Assembly (NCBI RefSeq): GCF_002091755.1
Contig: NZ_BDAI01000001.1
Coordinates: 806,001-870,000, forward strand
Direction: 5' to 3'
Source of the DNA: Pseudomonas nitroreducens NBRC 12694
Lineage (GTDB): Bacteria > Pseudomonadota > Gammaproteobacteria > Pseudomonadales > Pseudomonadaceae
DNA length: 64,000 bases
The notes below the pieces were generated by a model. That model did no database searches and had not been told where the DNA came from. It was given only the letters and a program-made list of their open reading frames with translations. Made by a program: the position numbers and the translations under genes. Positions 1 through 8,953 of the stretch are shown in pieces. Positions within the stretch are counted from its first letter, which is position 1. Each line of letters starts with the position of its first letter.

Positions 1-638
1 AGCGCGCCGGCATGCTTGGCCGGACCGTGCATGAACGAATAGGTATGGGTGTAGAAGTCCGCCGGAGCGGGCGTCGGCAAGGGGAAGCCGATCTCGTTCT
101 CCAGCGGCGTGTGGAAGATCCCCAGCATCAGGTCGGAACCGCCCAGCACCGGGAAGTAGAAGTCCAGGTAAGCCTGCGCAATGTTGAAGTTCTCGTCCTC
201 GGGGCCGGCGGCGCGGTTGACACCCAGGTCCTCGTCCCAGCCGTAGGTCTTGAAGAAGCGCGCATCCTTGCCATAGAGCGCGGTGACGTTGAAGCCCCAG
301 TCGGCCTCCTGCGGCATCGTTCCAGGGAAGGGGCCGACCCGGCCGATCACGTTGCTCCCGGGCTGGCGCTCCACCGCCAGGGCGAACTGATTGAGGTTGA
401 AGCCCTCGCGGGAGTTGAAGAAGCCCTGGCCGGCGACATCGCGGCTGCCGTTGTCGTTATACATCAGCCCGGCTTGCGCCCAGCCGCCGACACGGATGCC
501 GTAGTCATCCTCCAGTTGCGGGCCGAACAGGTTCCGCGCCAGCGAGCCAATGGGGCCGTCGGCGGCATTGCCTGCCAGCGGCACAATGGACAGGGGCGCC
601 AACAGCGAGGTGCAGAACAGCAATGGACGAAGGTTCAT
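1..638 (-). CDS. Outer-membrane beta-barrel (porin-like) protein, 3' end cut by window edge
   Basis: An ATG at 638 opens a reading frame that runs off the left edge without a stop, so about 212 N-terminal residues are visible. The first 25 or so residues form a typical signal peptide (MNLRPLLFCTSLLAPLSIVP, then an AGNAA-type cleavage region). The mature part is rich in Gly, Asn and aromatic residues, with alternating patches such as VGGWAQAGLMYND, NLNQFALAVERQ and FNIAQAYLDFYFPVLGG. This is the look of the OmpL-like putative porin families (beta-barrel porin-2 type). Substrate is unknown. It follows fliJ on the same strand after 192 bp and is not a known flagellar gene. A 14-bp perfect palindrome lies upstream. 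Confidence 0.7.
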   Translation of the reverse strand, partial: MNLRPLLFCTSLLAPLSIVPLAGNAADGPIGSLARNLFGPQLEDDYGIRVGGWAQAGLMYNDNGSRDVAGQGFFNSREGFNLNQFALAVERQPGSNVIGRVGPFPGTMPQEADWGFNVTALYGKDARFFKTYGWDEDLGVNRAAGPEDENFNIAQAYLDFYFPVLGGSDLMLGIFHTPLENEIGFPLPTPAPADFYTHTYSFMHGPAKHAGA

Positions 639-760
639 GCCGCAGTCCTTTTATTGTTATTGGATGGCGTTGAACCGACGGCGGAAAAGCGGAACATTCC
701 CTCTCCCGCCTCGACACACACAGCGGCGTGCCCGGCGGGGGTGGACGTTACGCAGCGGGA

Positions 761-774
761 ATTGTTGCAACAAT
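761..774. promoter_or_regulatory. 14-bp perfect palindrome, possible operator
   Basis: ATTGTTGCAACAAT is a perfect inverted repeat in the 192-bp gap between the fliJ stop and the start of the porin-like gene. It lies about 125 bp upstream of that start. It could be an operator, but no regulator is identified. No other clear signal was seen in this gap. Confidence 0.3.
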
Positions 775-830
775 CGCCATTTAAGCGACTTCAGTGTTCG
801 TGCATGCAGAACAATGCGTTAAGCGACGGG

Positions 831-1274
831 CTAGGGAGTAGGAGGTCGCAAACGCTGGGCGAACTCATCGAGTTGCTTCTGCTCGTATTTGTCGGCGGCC
901 AGGCGCGCTTCCTCGCGGTAGCGCTCCACCAGTTTGCGCAGGCCTTCCAGGCGCGCGTACTTCTCCTGCCAGACGGCCCGCGCCTTGTCGGCGGTGTCCT
1001 GGTGCCAGCTCACGGAGCGGTTCTGCTGCTCCACCGCGCCTTCGAGCTGGGAGAGGAAGCGCTGGTAGTTGATCAGCCACTGGCCACTGACGCCCTGCTG
1101 GCCATTGCGGATCCACTGCTGCTGGTAGTCGAAGCGGTAGCGTTCCAGCTCGGCAAGTTTGCGCTGCGCCTGCTGTAGCTGACCCTGCACCACACCGAGC
1201 TGGCGCGCGGCTTCGCGCTCGGCCTTGAGCGCCATCTCGACCACCGGAGCCAGGCGTTCGGCGCGGCGGTTCAC
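831..1274 (-). CDS. fliJ: FliJ, flagellar type III export chaperone-escort / stalk protein
   Basis: FliJ is the coiled-coil central stalk of the flagellar export ATPase. It contacts FliI and FlhA and recycles export chaperones. The protein starts MNRRAERLAPVVEMALKAERE and is almost entirely heptad-like charged helix (QGQLQQAQRKLAELERY and similar). The GTG start at 1274 is chosen because a GGAGAA Shine-Dalgarno sits 6 bases upstream and because it gives 147 aa, the length expected in Pseudomonas. Longer in-frame starts would read into a palindromic repeat. The gene is separated from fliI by that repeat instead of being closely coupled. Confidence 0.92.
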   Translation of the reverse strand: MNRRAERLAPVVEMALKAEREAARQLGVVQGQLQQAQRKLAELERYRFDYQQQWIRNGQQGVSGQWLINYQRFLSQLEGAVEQQNRSVSWHQDTADKARAVWQEKYARLEGLRKLVERYREEARLAADKYEQKQLDEFAQRLRPPTP

Positions 1275-1299
1275 AAGCGCTTCTCCCGCTGCGTTTTCC

Positions 1300-1386
1300 G
1301 TGGGATGGGTGCAGAGCAGCGATACCCATGCTGCGATTCGCCGCAAGCTGAAAGACGATGGGTATCGCAAGCTCCCCCCATCCTAC
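1300..1386. repeat. Palindromic intergenic repeat (about 87 bp) between fliI and fliJ
   Basis: Two arms of about 30 bp, GTGGGATGGGTGCAGAGCAG... at 1300-1329 and its imperfect inverted copy at 1358-1386, flank a 28-bp spacer. Each arm carries the pair GGATGGG...GATACCCATC, so the element can fold into nested hairpins. The GGATGGG/CCCATCC core resembles dispersed non-autonomous repeats common in Pseudomonas intergenic regions. It fills nearly all of the fliI-fliJ gap. Confidence 0.75.
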
Positions 1387-1410
1387 CAACAGCTTCGTGG
1401 AGACCGGGCA

Positions 1411-2766
1411 TCAGCCGGCCTTGCCGCTGACCACCGCGTCCAGCAGCAGGCGGCTGTCGTCGAGGTTCTGGCTTTCGTCCAGTCCCTGGCGGAGGAACTG
1501 GCGCATGATCGGGAAGCGCTGGATCGCCAGATCGGTTTCCGGATCGCCACCGGCCACGTAGGCGCCAACGCTGATCAGGTCGCGGCTCTGCTGGTAGCGC
1601 GACCACAGTTGCTTGAAGCGCTGGGCATCGCGCAGGTGCTCCGGCGAGGTGACCTGCGGCATCACCCGGCTGATGGAGGCTTCGATGTCGATGGCCGGGT
1701 AATGGCCTTCCTCGGCCAGCCGGCGCGACAGCACGAAGTGGCCGTCGAGCACACCCCGCGCGGCGTCGGCGATCGGATCCTGCTGGTCGTCGCCTTCGCT
1801 GAGCACGGTGTAGAACGCGGTGATCGAACCGCCGCCCTTTTCACCATTGCCGGCGCGCTCAACGAGACGCGGCAGCTTGGCGAACACCGACGGCGGATAG
1901 CCCTTGGTCGCCGGCGGCTCGCCGATGGCCAGGGCGATCTCGCGCTGGGCCTGGGCGTAACGGGTCAGGGAATCCATCAGCAACAGGACATTCTTGCCCT
2001 TGTCGCGGAAGTACTCGGCGATACGGGTGCAATACTGCGCGGCGCGCAGGCGCATCAGCGGCGCATCGTCCGCCGGCGAGGCGACGACCACGGAACGCTT
2101 GAGGCCTTCCTCGCCGAGGATGTGCTCGATGAACTCCTTCACCTCGCGGCCCCGTTCACCGATCAGCCCGACCACGATGATGTCGGCCTTGGTGAACTTG
2201 GTCATCATGCCCAGCAGCACGGATTTACCGACGCCGGTACCGGCGAACAGGCCCAGGCGCTGGCCGCGGCCGACGGTAAGCAGCGAGTTGATCGAACGGA
2301 TGCCGACGTCCATCGGCTCGTGGATCGGGTCGCGCGCCAGCGGGTTGATGATCGGGCCATCCATCGGCACCCAGTCCTCGGCGCGCATGCCGCCCTTGCC
2401 GTCCAGCGCACGGCCGACGCCGTCGAGCACGCGGCCGAGCATCGACATGCCCATGGGCAGACGGCCGGAATCCGGCAGCGGCACCACGCGGGCGCCGGGG
2501 GCGATGCCGGCGAGGCTGCCCACCGGCATCAGGTAGATCTTGCTGCCGGCAAAGCCCATGACTTCGGCCTCCACCTGCACGGGGTGATAGCCGCCGTCGT
2601 TGATCACCTGGCAGCGGCTGCCAACGGCGGCCTGCAGGCCTTCGGCCTCCAGCGTCAGGCCGACCATGCGTAGCAGGCGGCCCTCCACCACCGGCTGGGT
2701 CGGCAGGCTCACGGCATCGCTGTAGCCTTGCAGGCGGCGGGCGAAGCTGACGCGATCAAGGCGCAT
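1411..2766 (-). CDS. fliI: FliI, flagellar export ATPase
   Basis: FliI is the F1-beta-like ATPase that energises the flagellar type III export gate. Walker A (AGTGVGKS, about residues 175-182) and a Walker B strand (VLLLMDSLTRYAQAQREIALAIGEPP) are intact. The start at 2766 (MRLDRVSFARRLQGYSDAVS) gives 451 aa, as in P. aeruginosa. The longer in-frame reading would lie inside fliH. The ATG overlaps the last codons of fliH by 11 bp, which suggests translational coupling. It belongs to the fliEFGHIJ operon driven by the sigma-54 box upstream of fliE. Confidence 0.97.
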   Translation of the reverse strand: MRLDRVSFARRLQGYSDAVSLPTQPVVEGRLLRMVGLTLEAEGLQAAVGSRCQVINDGGYHPVQVEAEVMGFAGSKIYLMPVGSLAGIAPGARVVPLPDSGRLPMGMSMLGRVLDGVGRALDGKGGMRAEDWVPMDGPIINPLARDPIHEPMDVGIRSINSLLTVGRGQRLGLFAGTGVGKSVLLGMMTKFTKADIIVVGLIGERGREVKEFIEHILGEEGLKRSVVVASPADDAPLMRLRAAQYCTRIAEYFRDKGKNVLLLMDSLTRYAQAQREIALAIGEPPATKGYPPSVFAKLPRLVERAGNGEKGGGSITAFYTVLSEGDDQQDPIADAARGVLDGHFVLSRRLAEEGHYPAIDIEASISRVMPQVTSPEHLRDAQRFKQLWSRYQQSRDLISVGAYVAGGDPETDLAIQRFPIMRQFLRQGLDESQNLDDSRLLLDAVVSGKAG

Positions 2767-3544
2767 CGAGGTCGCCCTGGCCAGCGTCGAGGTCCACATG
2801 TAGGTCAGGCTCCAGCGCGTGGGTCGCCTGGTCGCGCTGCTGCTCGAAGAGTTGCTTCACGGCCTGGGCCAGGCGCGTCTCGACAGAGGCGTCGATGCGC
2901 GAATGTTCGGTCTCGATACGACAACCGCCGGGCAGCAGGCCGTCGTCCTCGATGATCTTCCAGCTTTCCTCGTGGCGATCGCGTAGCGCTTTCACCAGTT
3001 CGAAGTCCTGCGGGTTGACCTGGATACGGATGTTGCTGGCGCCCATGGGCAGCAGCTTGAGTGCCTCGCGCAGCACCAGGCGGATCTGGCTGGAATCGGT
3101 GGCCAGTTCGCGCTGCACCACCTGGCGCACCACATGGGTCACCAGGTTGAGCATGCCTTGTTCGAGCATCTGGTCCTGCTCGGCGATGGGCTCGAGCAGG
3201 TGCGACATCAGGGTTTCGAGATTCTGCAGGCGCGGTTGCAGAGCCGCGTCGGCTTCCTGGCGCGCCTTCAGCTGGCCGGCGTGGAAGCCGTCCTTCTCGC
3301 CGGTGGAAAAGCCCTCGTTGTACGCCTCCTGGCGAATCGCCTCAAGCTCGTCCAGCGTCAGTGGCTTGACCTCTTCCTCCGGCACCTCTTCGATCTGCGG
3401 TTGTTCGTCGAGCACCGGCTCGGGTTCGGGCTCGGGTTCCGGGGCCGGCCGGGCCGGGTCGAAACTGGGCAGCGACCAACGATCGAATCCCACGCTATCG
3501 CGGGCCCGGATCAGCTCGCTGAGCTTGTCCTCGTCCTTGACCAA
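2756..3544 (-). CDS. fliH: FliH, negative regulator and anchor of the FliI ATPase
   Basis: FliH dimers bind FliI and tether it to the C-ring and export gate. The 262-aa product has an acidic, proline/glutamate repeat (PEPEPEPEPVLDEQPQIEE) near residues 33-55. A long helical region with GxxxG-like spacing (YNEGFSTGEKDGFHAGQLKA) follows, then the conserved FliI-binding C-terminal domain. The start appears to be TTG at 3544, one base after the fliG TAA stop. A GAGGAG sequence in the end of fliG lies about 10 bases upstream, and no alternative ATG lies nearby. A TTG start would lower its translation relative to FliG. Confidence 0.93.
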   Translation of the reverse strand: MVKDEDKLSELIRARDSVGFDRWSLPSFDPARPAPEPEPEPEPVLDEQPQIEEVPEEEVKPLTLDELEAIRQEAYNEGFSTGEKDGFHAGQLKARQEADAALQPRLQNLETLMSHLLEPIAEQDQMLEQGMLNLVTHVVRQVVQRELATDSSQIRLVLREALKLLPMGASNIRIQVNPQDFELVKALRDRHEESWKIIEDDGLLPGGCRIETEHSRIDASVETRLAQAVKQLFEQQRDQATHALEPDLHVDLDAGQGDLDAP

Positions 3545-3545
3545 C

Positions 3546-4562
3546 TTAGATCATCTCCTCGCCGCCCTTGCCGCCGAGCACGATCTCGCCGGACTCGGCC
3601 ATACGCCGGGCAATGGTGAGGATTTCCTTCTGCGCGCCTTCCACTTCGCTGACGCGCACCGGGCCCTTGGCCTCCAGGTCGTCGCGCAGCAGCTCGGCGG
3701 CACGCTTGGACATGTTGCGGAAGATCTTCTCGCGGATCGCCTCGTCCGAGCCCTTGAGGGCCAGCACCAGCACGTCCGAGGAGACCTCGCGCAGCAGCGC
3801 CTGGATGCCGCGGTCGTCGACGTCGGCGAGGTTGTCGAAGACGAACATCAGGTCTTCGATCTGGCCCGACAGGTCCTCGTCGACTTCGCGGATGGCGTCC
3901 ATCAGCGCGCCTTCGACCGAGCTGTCGAGGTAGTTCATGATGTCTGCCGCGCGCTTCACGCCGCCCATGGTGGTGCGGGTGGAGTTGGCGTTGCCGGCGA
4001 ACTGTTTCTCCAGGATCAGGTTCAGTTCCTTGAGCGCGGACGGCTGCACGGTGTTGAGCGAGGACACGCGCAGGATGATGTCCAGGCGCACCTTGTGGTC
4101 GAAGTGGCTGAGCACTTCGCCGGCCTGGTCCGGGTCGAGGTAGGCGACCACGATGGCCTGGATCTGCGGGTGCTCGTAGCGGATCACGTCGGCCACGGCG
4201 CGCGGCTCCATCCACTTCAGGCTGTCCAGGCCGCTGGTATTGCCGCCCAGCAGGATGCGGTCGATGAGGTTGTTCGCCTTGTCCTCGCCCAGGGCCTGGG
4301 TGAGCATCTTGCGGATGTAGCTGTCGGCGCCCACGCCCAGGCTGGTCTGGTCGCCGACGATCTCGACGAACTCGCCCATCACCTGCTCGACCTGCTCGCG
4401 GTGCACATTGCGCATCTGCGCCATGGCCACGCCGACCTTCTGCACTTCCTTCGGGCCCATGTGGCGCAGCACCTGCGCGGCATCGGTCTCACCCAGGGAG
4501 AGCAGGAGGATGGCAGCCTTGTCGACCTTGTTCAGTTTGGCGCTCATGCGGGCTTCACTCAT
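3546..4562 (-). CDS. fliG: FliG, flagellar motor switch protein
   Basis: FliG forms the rotor ring that binds the MS-ring protein FliF, connects to FliM, and receives torque from the stator. At 338 aa it has the usual length. The N-terminal FliF-binding region (AKLNKVDKAAILLLSLGETDAAQVL) and the C-terminal torque helix with alternating charges (AIREVDEDLSGQIEDLMFVF) are both present. The ATG overlaps the fliF stop by 8 bp (ATGAGTGA). Confidence 0.97.
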   Translation of the reverse strand: MSEARMSAKLNKVDKAAILLLSLGETDAAQVLRHMGPKEVQKVGVAMAQMRNVHREQVEQVMGEFVEIVGDQTSLGVGADSYIRKMLTQALGEDKANNLIDRILLGGNTSGLDSLKWMEPRAVADVIRYEHPQIQAIVVAYLDPDQAGEVLSHFDHKVRLDIILRVSSLNTVQPSALKELNLILEKQFAGNANSTRTTMGGVKRAADIMNYLDSSVEGALMDAIREVDEDLSGQIEDLMFVFDNLADVDDRGIQALLREVSSDVLVLALKGSDEAIREKIFRNMSKRAAELLRDDLEAKGPVRVSEVEGAQKEILTIARRMAESGEIVLGGKGGEEMI

Positions 4563-6345
4563 CGGAATTGATCCAGTCCTTCACTACCTGGGCTACGCGC
4601 CCCGGGTCCTGGGCGACCAGACTCTTGATCGCATTCAATTGTGCATCGTACCCCTCGGAGGGGCTCGGCAGCAGGATGCTGGCCGGGCCGCCGAGGCTCA
4701 CGCGGTCTTCGGACAACTCGCCCTCCAGACCACCCAGCTCGCCCAGGCCGCCTTCGCCTGCGCCGCCGGCCACCAGAGCCTTGCTCTTGTTGCCCGACAG
4801 GTTGTTCAACACCGGGCGCAGCACGCCCAGCACCAGCACCAGGATGAAGACGATGCCCAGCACCTGCTTGACCACATCCCAGAACCAGGGCTGCGAGTAG
4901 AACGGCGGCGAGGCAATTTCATCACCCAGTTCCGGGGCGAACGGCGCGTTGATCACGCTGACGCTGTCGCCACGGCTGGCGTCGTAGCCTACCGCGTCCT
5001 GCACCAGACGGGTGAAGCGCCCCAGTTCGTCGGCGGTCCAGGGCTGGTGGCTGACTTCGCCGGTTTTCGGATCGGCGATCACGCGGTCATCCAGCACCAC
5101 CGCGACGGAAAGCCGGCGCAGGCGACCCTGCTGCTGCTTGGTGTAGCTCACCGAGCGGTCCAGCTCGTAGTTGCGTGTGTTCTGCTGGCGCTTGTCGGTC
5201 GGGTACGGAGCCAGTTCCGGCTTGCCGGTCTTCGGATCGATGATCGTCTGGCCGTTGGCGTCCTTGAGCGGTTGACCCGGAGCGACGAAATCCGCGCCGG
5301 CGTTCTGACCGGTGGTCTGGGGCGCGCTGGCCGGGTTCGGCGGCTGGTTCGACAGCGCACCCGGCACGCCCTGCGGGCCGTTGCTGTTCTGCCGTTCCTC
5401 GTTGTTCACCTGTTCGCTGCGCAGGGCCGGCTGGTCCGGGTTGAACGACTCGGAGGTGGATTCCACCGCGCTGAAGTCGACGTCGGCGGACACCTCGGCC
5501 TTGTAGCGGCCATTGCCCAGGACCGGCGCGAGGATGCTGTGCACGCGCTGGGTGAAGTTGCTTTCCATACGGCGGGTGAAGTCGAACTGCTTGCCGGCCA
5601 TGGTCAGCTCGGAGAGCTCCTGCTGGTCGGAAAGCAGATTGCCCTTCTGGTCGACCACGGTGACCTGGGACTTGTCCAGTTCCGGCACGCTGGTGGCGAC
5701 CAGGTTGACGATGGCCAGCACCTGGCTTGGCTCCAGGCTGCGGCCCGGGTACAGCTCGACCAGCACCGAGGCGCTGGGCTTGCGGTCGTCACGGACGAAC
5801 ACCGAGCTCTTCGGGATCGCCAGGTGCACGCGGGCACCCTTGACGTTGTTCAGGCTGGCGACGGTGCGCGCCAGCTCGCCTTCCAGGCCGCGACGGTAGT
5901 TGGTCGCTTCCATGAACTGGCTGGTGCCCAGCGCCTGCTCCTTGTCGAGGATCTCGAAGCCGACGTTGCTGTCGGTCGGCGCCAGGCCCGCGCCGGCCAC
6001 TTTCATGCGCGCACGGCCGAGGTCATCGGCTTTCACCAGCAGCGCGCCGGAGTTGGGCTCGATCTTGTAGCCGATATCGGCGGCGGACAGCGCTTCGACC
6101 ACCTTGTTGGCGTCGACGCCATTGAGGCTGCCGTAGAGCGGCTTGTAGTCCGGCTGCTGCGACCACAGGACCATGCCGAAGCCGATGGCGATGCTCGCGG
6201 CCAGGCCGACCAGCAGGCCGACCTGGCGCAGCACCGGCATGTCCGCGAGGTTCTCGAGGAAGGCCAGGCCCAGCAGCGGCTTTTTCGGCGCGTCGGCGCC
6301 GACCTTGGCCGGAATCTGGCTATCAACAACGGAGGCTTGGGACAT
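4555..6345 (-). CDS. fliF: FliF, flagellar MS-ring protein
   Basis: FliF builds the inner-membrane MS ring that nucleates the basal body. The 596-aa protein has an N-terminal membrane helix (VGLLVGLAASIAIGFGMVLW, about residues 43-62), periplasmic ring-building motifs, and a disordered Gln/Asn/Pro-rich linker (SNGPQGVPGALSNQPPNPAS). A second membrane helix (VLGIVFILVLVLGVL) lies near residue 490. The acidic FliG-binding tail ends VAQVVKDWINSDE. It lies 19 bp after fliE and overlaps fliG. Confidence 0.97.
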   Translation of the reverse strand: MSQASVVDSQIPAKVGADAPKKPLLGLAFLENLADMPVLRQVGLLVGLAASIAIGFGMVLWSQQPDYKPLYGSLNGVDANKVVEALSAADIGYKIEPNSGALLVKADDLGRARMKVAGAGLAPTDSNVGFEILDKEQALGTSQFMEATNYRRGLEGELARTVASLNNVKGARVHLAIPKSSVFVRDDRKPSASVLVELYPGRSLEPSQVLAIVNLVATSVPELDKSQVTVVDQKGNLLSDQQELSELTMAGKQFDFTRRMESNFTQRVHSILAPVLGNGRYKAEVSADVDFSAVESTSESFNPDQPALRSEQVNNEERQNSNGPQGVPGALSNQPPNPASAPQTTGQNAGADFVAPGQPLKDANGQTIIDPKTGKPELAPYPTDKRQQNTRNYELDRSVSYTKQQQGRLRRLSVAVVLDDRVIADPKTGEVSHQPWTADELGRFTRLVQDAVGYDASRGDSVSVINAPFAPELGDEIASPPFYSQPWFWDVVKQVLGIVFILVLVLGVLRPVLNNLSGNKSKALVAGGAGEGGLGELGGLEGELSEDRVSLGGPASILLPSPSEGYDAQLNAIKSLVAQDPGRVAQVVKDWINSDE

Positions 6346-6364
6346 TACCTACGATCCTCGCCGA

Positions 6365-6697
6365 TCAAACCGGCATCTGCATGATGTCCTGGTACGCCTG
6401 CACGAGCTTGTTGCGTACCTGGGTCATCGCCTGGAAAGAAACACTGGCCTTCTGCGAGGCGATCATCACGTCGGTGAGATCGACCCCTTTCTGCCCCATC
6501 TCGAAGGCGGAGGCCATGTCGGAGGCGGCCTGCTGGGTACCGTTCACCTTGTCCACGGCCTGGCCGAGCATCTGCGAGAAGCTCGGCGCCCCCGCTTCGA
6601 CCGGCGCCGCCTGCGTCGTCTTCGCCTTGGCCATGGCCTCCATTTGCATGGAGCGCATTTCCAGCAGCAGACGATTGAACTCGATACCCTGACTCAT
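6365..6697 (-). CDS. fliE: FliE, MS ring-rod junction protein
   Basis: FliE joins the MS ring to the proximal rod and is the first rod protein exported. The start at 6697 (MSQGIEFNRLLLEMRSMQME) gives 110 aa. GGAGG sits 8 bases upstream, and an in-frame GTG one codon earlier is too close to it. The conserved C-terminus GVDLTDVMIASQKASVSFQAM and IMQMPV is typical. It heads fliEFGHIJ and has a near-perfect sigma-54 box 61 bp upstream of its start. Confidence 0.96.
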   Translation of the reverse strand: MSQGIEFNRLLLEMRSMQMEAMAKAKTTQAAPVEAGAPSFSQMLGQAVDKVNGTQQAASDMASAFEMGQKGVDLTDVMIASQKASVSFQAMTQVRNKLVQAYQDIMQMPV

Positions 6698-6757
6698 CAC
6701 TTACCCCTCCGACCGGCCGCGGTTTTTTGACACTGCGCGGCGCTTTGCAGAGGTGAT

Positions 6758-6773
6758 TGCAACTTGGGTGCCA
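6758..6773 (-). promoter_or_regulatory. Sigma-54 promoter of fliEFGHIJ
   Basis: On the minus strand the sequence is TGGCACCCAAGTTGCA, a full match to TGGCAC-N5-TTGCA/T. It lies 61-76 bp upstream of the fliE start. In P. aeruginosa fliE is a class II, FleQ- and RpoN-dependent promoter, which agrees. Confidence 0.88.
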
Positions 6774-6876
6774 GGTTTTCGGGGCGTAGGAAAAATGCGA
6801 GAAATGGCTCTGGAATGGGGACTGCAGGCTGAGTGACCAGGTGTTGCGGGCAGAGGTACTGGCGTACGGTCAAGGG

Positions 6877-7034
6877 CCCCTCACCCCAGCCCTCTCCCAG
6901 AGGGAGAGGGGGCAGGTCGGCGTGGCCGGTGGGCAGGCATTCAGCCGGACATTGCGCTACAGCAGAACGGACGCCAATTTTCCAACCGGCAGAGGACATC
7001 CCCCTCTCCCTCTGGGAGAGGGTTGGGGGTGAGG
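6877..7034. repeat. Pair of inverted GGGAGAGGG/CCCTCTCCC palindromic repeats
   Basis: Copy A at 6877-6912 and copy B at 7001-7034 are near-identical in opposite orientation. Each contains the perfect hairpin CCCTCTCCC-AGAGGGAGAGGG plus a CCTCACCCC flank. About 88 bp of unremarkable sequence lies between them. Copy B begins 4 bp beyond the DUF559 stop codon. The arrangement looks like a MITE or REP doublet. Apart from the fliE promoter at its left end, the 341-bp interval 6698-7038 holds nothing else I recognise. Confidence 0.75.
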
Positions 7035-7038
7035 GTAA

Positions 7039-7377
7039 TCATCCCGCACCGGATTCGACCGCCAATCGAGGCGCTTCCAGCACAGTATCAGCCCCCACCA
7101 AGACATCGTGATTCCCATAGCGCAAAACGCGAATCCCCTGCCCTGCCAGCCAGACGTCACGCTCTCGATCATGCGCAGACTCCAGATGCTGCCCACCATC
7201 CAGTTCCACCGCCAGCCGCAGCGCATGGCAATAGAAATCCAGCACATAGCGCCCGCACGGCACCTGCCGGCGAAACTTCAGGCCAAGAAAACGCCTATCT
7301 CTTAACGCTGCCCACAAACTCCGCTCAGCGTCGGTTTGCCGCCGCCGTAGCTGCCGCGCAAATGCCACCTCGTCCAT
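7039..7377 (-). CDS. DUF559 endonuclease-like (Vsr-fold) protein
   Basis: This is a 112-aa protein of the DUF559 family, which has the very-short-patch-repair / restriction endonuclease fold. It shows the family pattern: an N-terminal RxxQTDAERSLWAALR helix, then FLGLKFRRQVPCGRYVLDFYCHALRLAVELDGGQH with the D-(x)n-ExD(G)-type acidic residues, and a final GIRVLRYGNHDVL. Biological function of the family is not established. It lies between fleR and fliE, which are adjacent in P. aeruginosa. With its neighbouring palindromes it therefore looks like an insertion. A separate transfer history is inference. Confidence 0.85.
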   Translation of the reverse strand: MDEVAFARQLRRRQTDAERSLWAALRDRRFLGLKFRRQVPCGRYVLDFYCHALRLAVELDGGQHLESAHDRERDVWLAGQGIRVLRYGNHDVLVGADTVLEAPRLAVESGAG

Positions 7378-7489
7378 GGTTCGCTCCCAGGTCGATCAAC
7401 CTGGGAGAAAGGTCCGACATTCCCATGCAGGAGGCAGCCAGACGAGAACACCAGCGCTCCACAGAAACCACCGAGCCCAACCAAGAAAA

Positions 7490-7509
7490 GGCCCGCACGA
7501 ATGCGGGCC
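7490..7509 (-). terminator. Rho-independent terminator after fleR
   Basis: A perfect 8-bp stem GGCCCGCA/TGCGGGCC with a 4-base loop is followed on the minus strand by TTTTCTT. It begins 23 bp after the fleR stop and separates fleSR from the DUF559 gene. Confidence 0.85.
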
Positions 7510-7532
7510 AAGAGGGGTTGTCCATTCGCCAT

Positions 7533-8948
<1,416 letters not shown>

Positions 8949-8953
8949 GGAAA

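Noticed and set aside
12..1178. Long plus-strand open frame across the porin-like gene and fliJ
   Set aside because: It lies antisense to well-supported genes, has low-complexity composition and no recognisable domain. It is a product of high GC content in third codon positions.
4408..6384. 658-codon plus-strand frame opposite fliF
   Set aside because: Its translation is an antisense shadow (His/Ala/Gly/Leu/Gln-rich) of the clear FliF, FliG and FliE reading frames.
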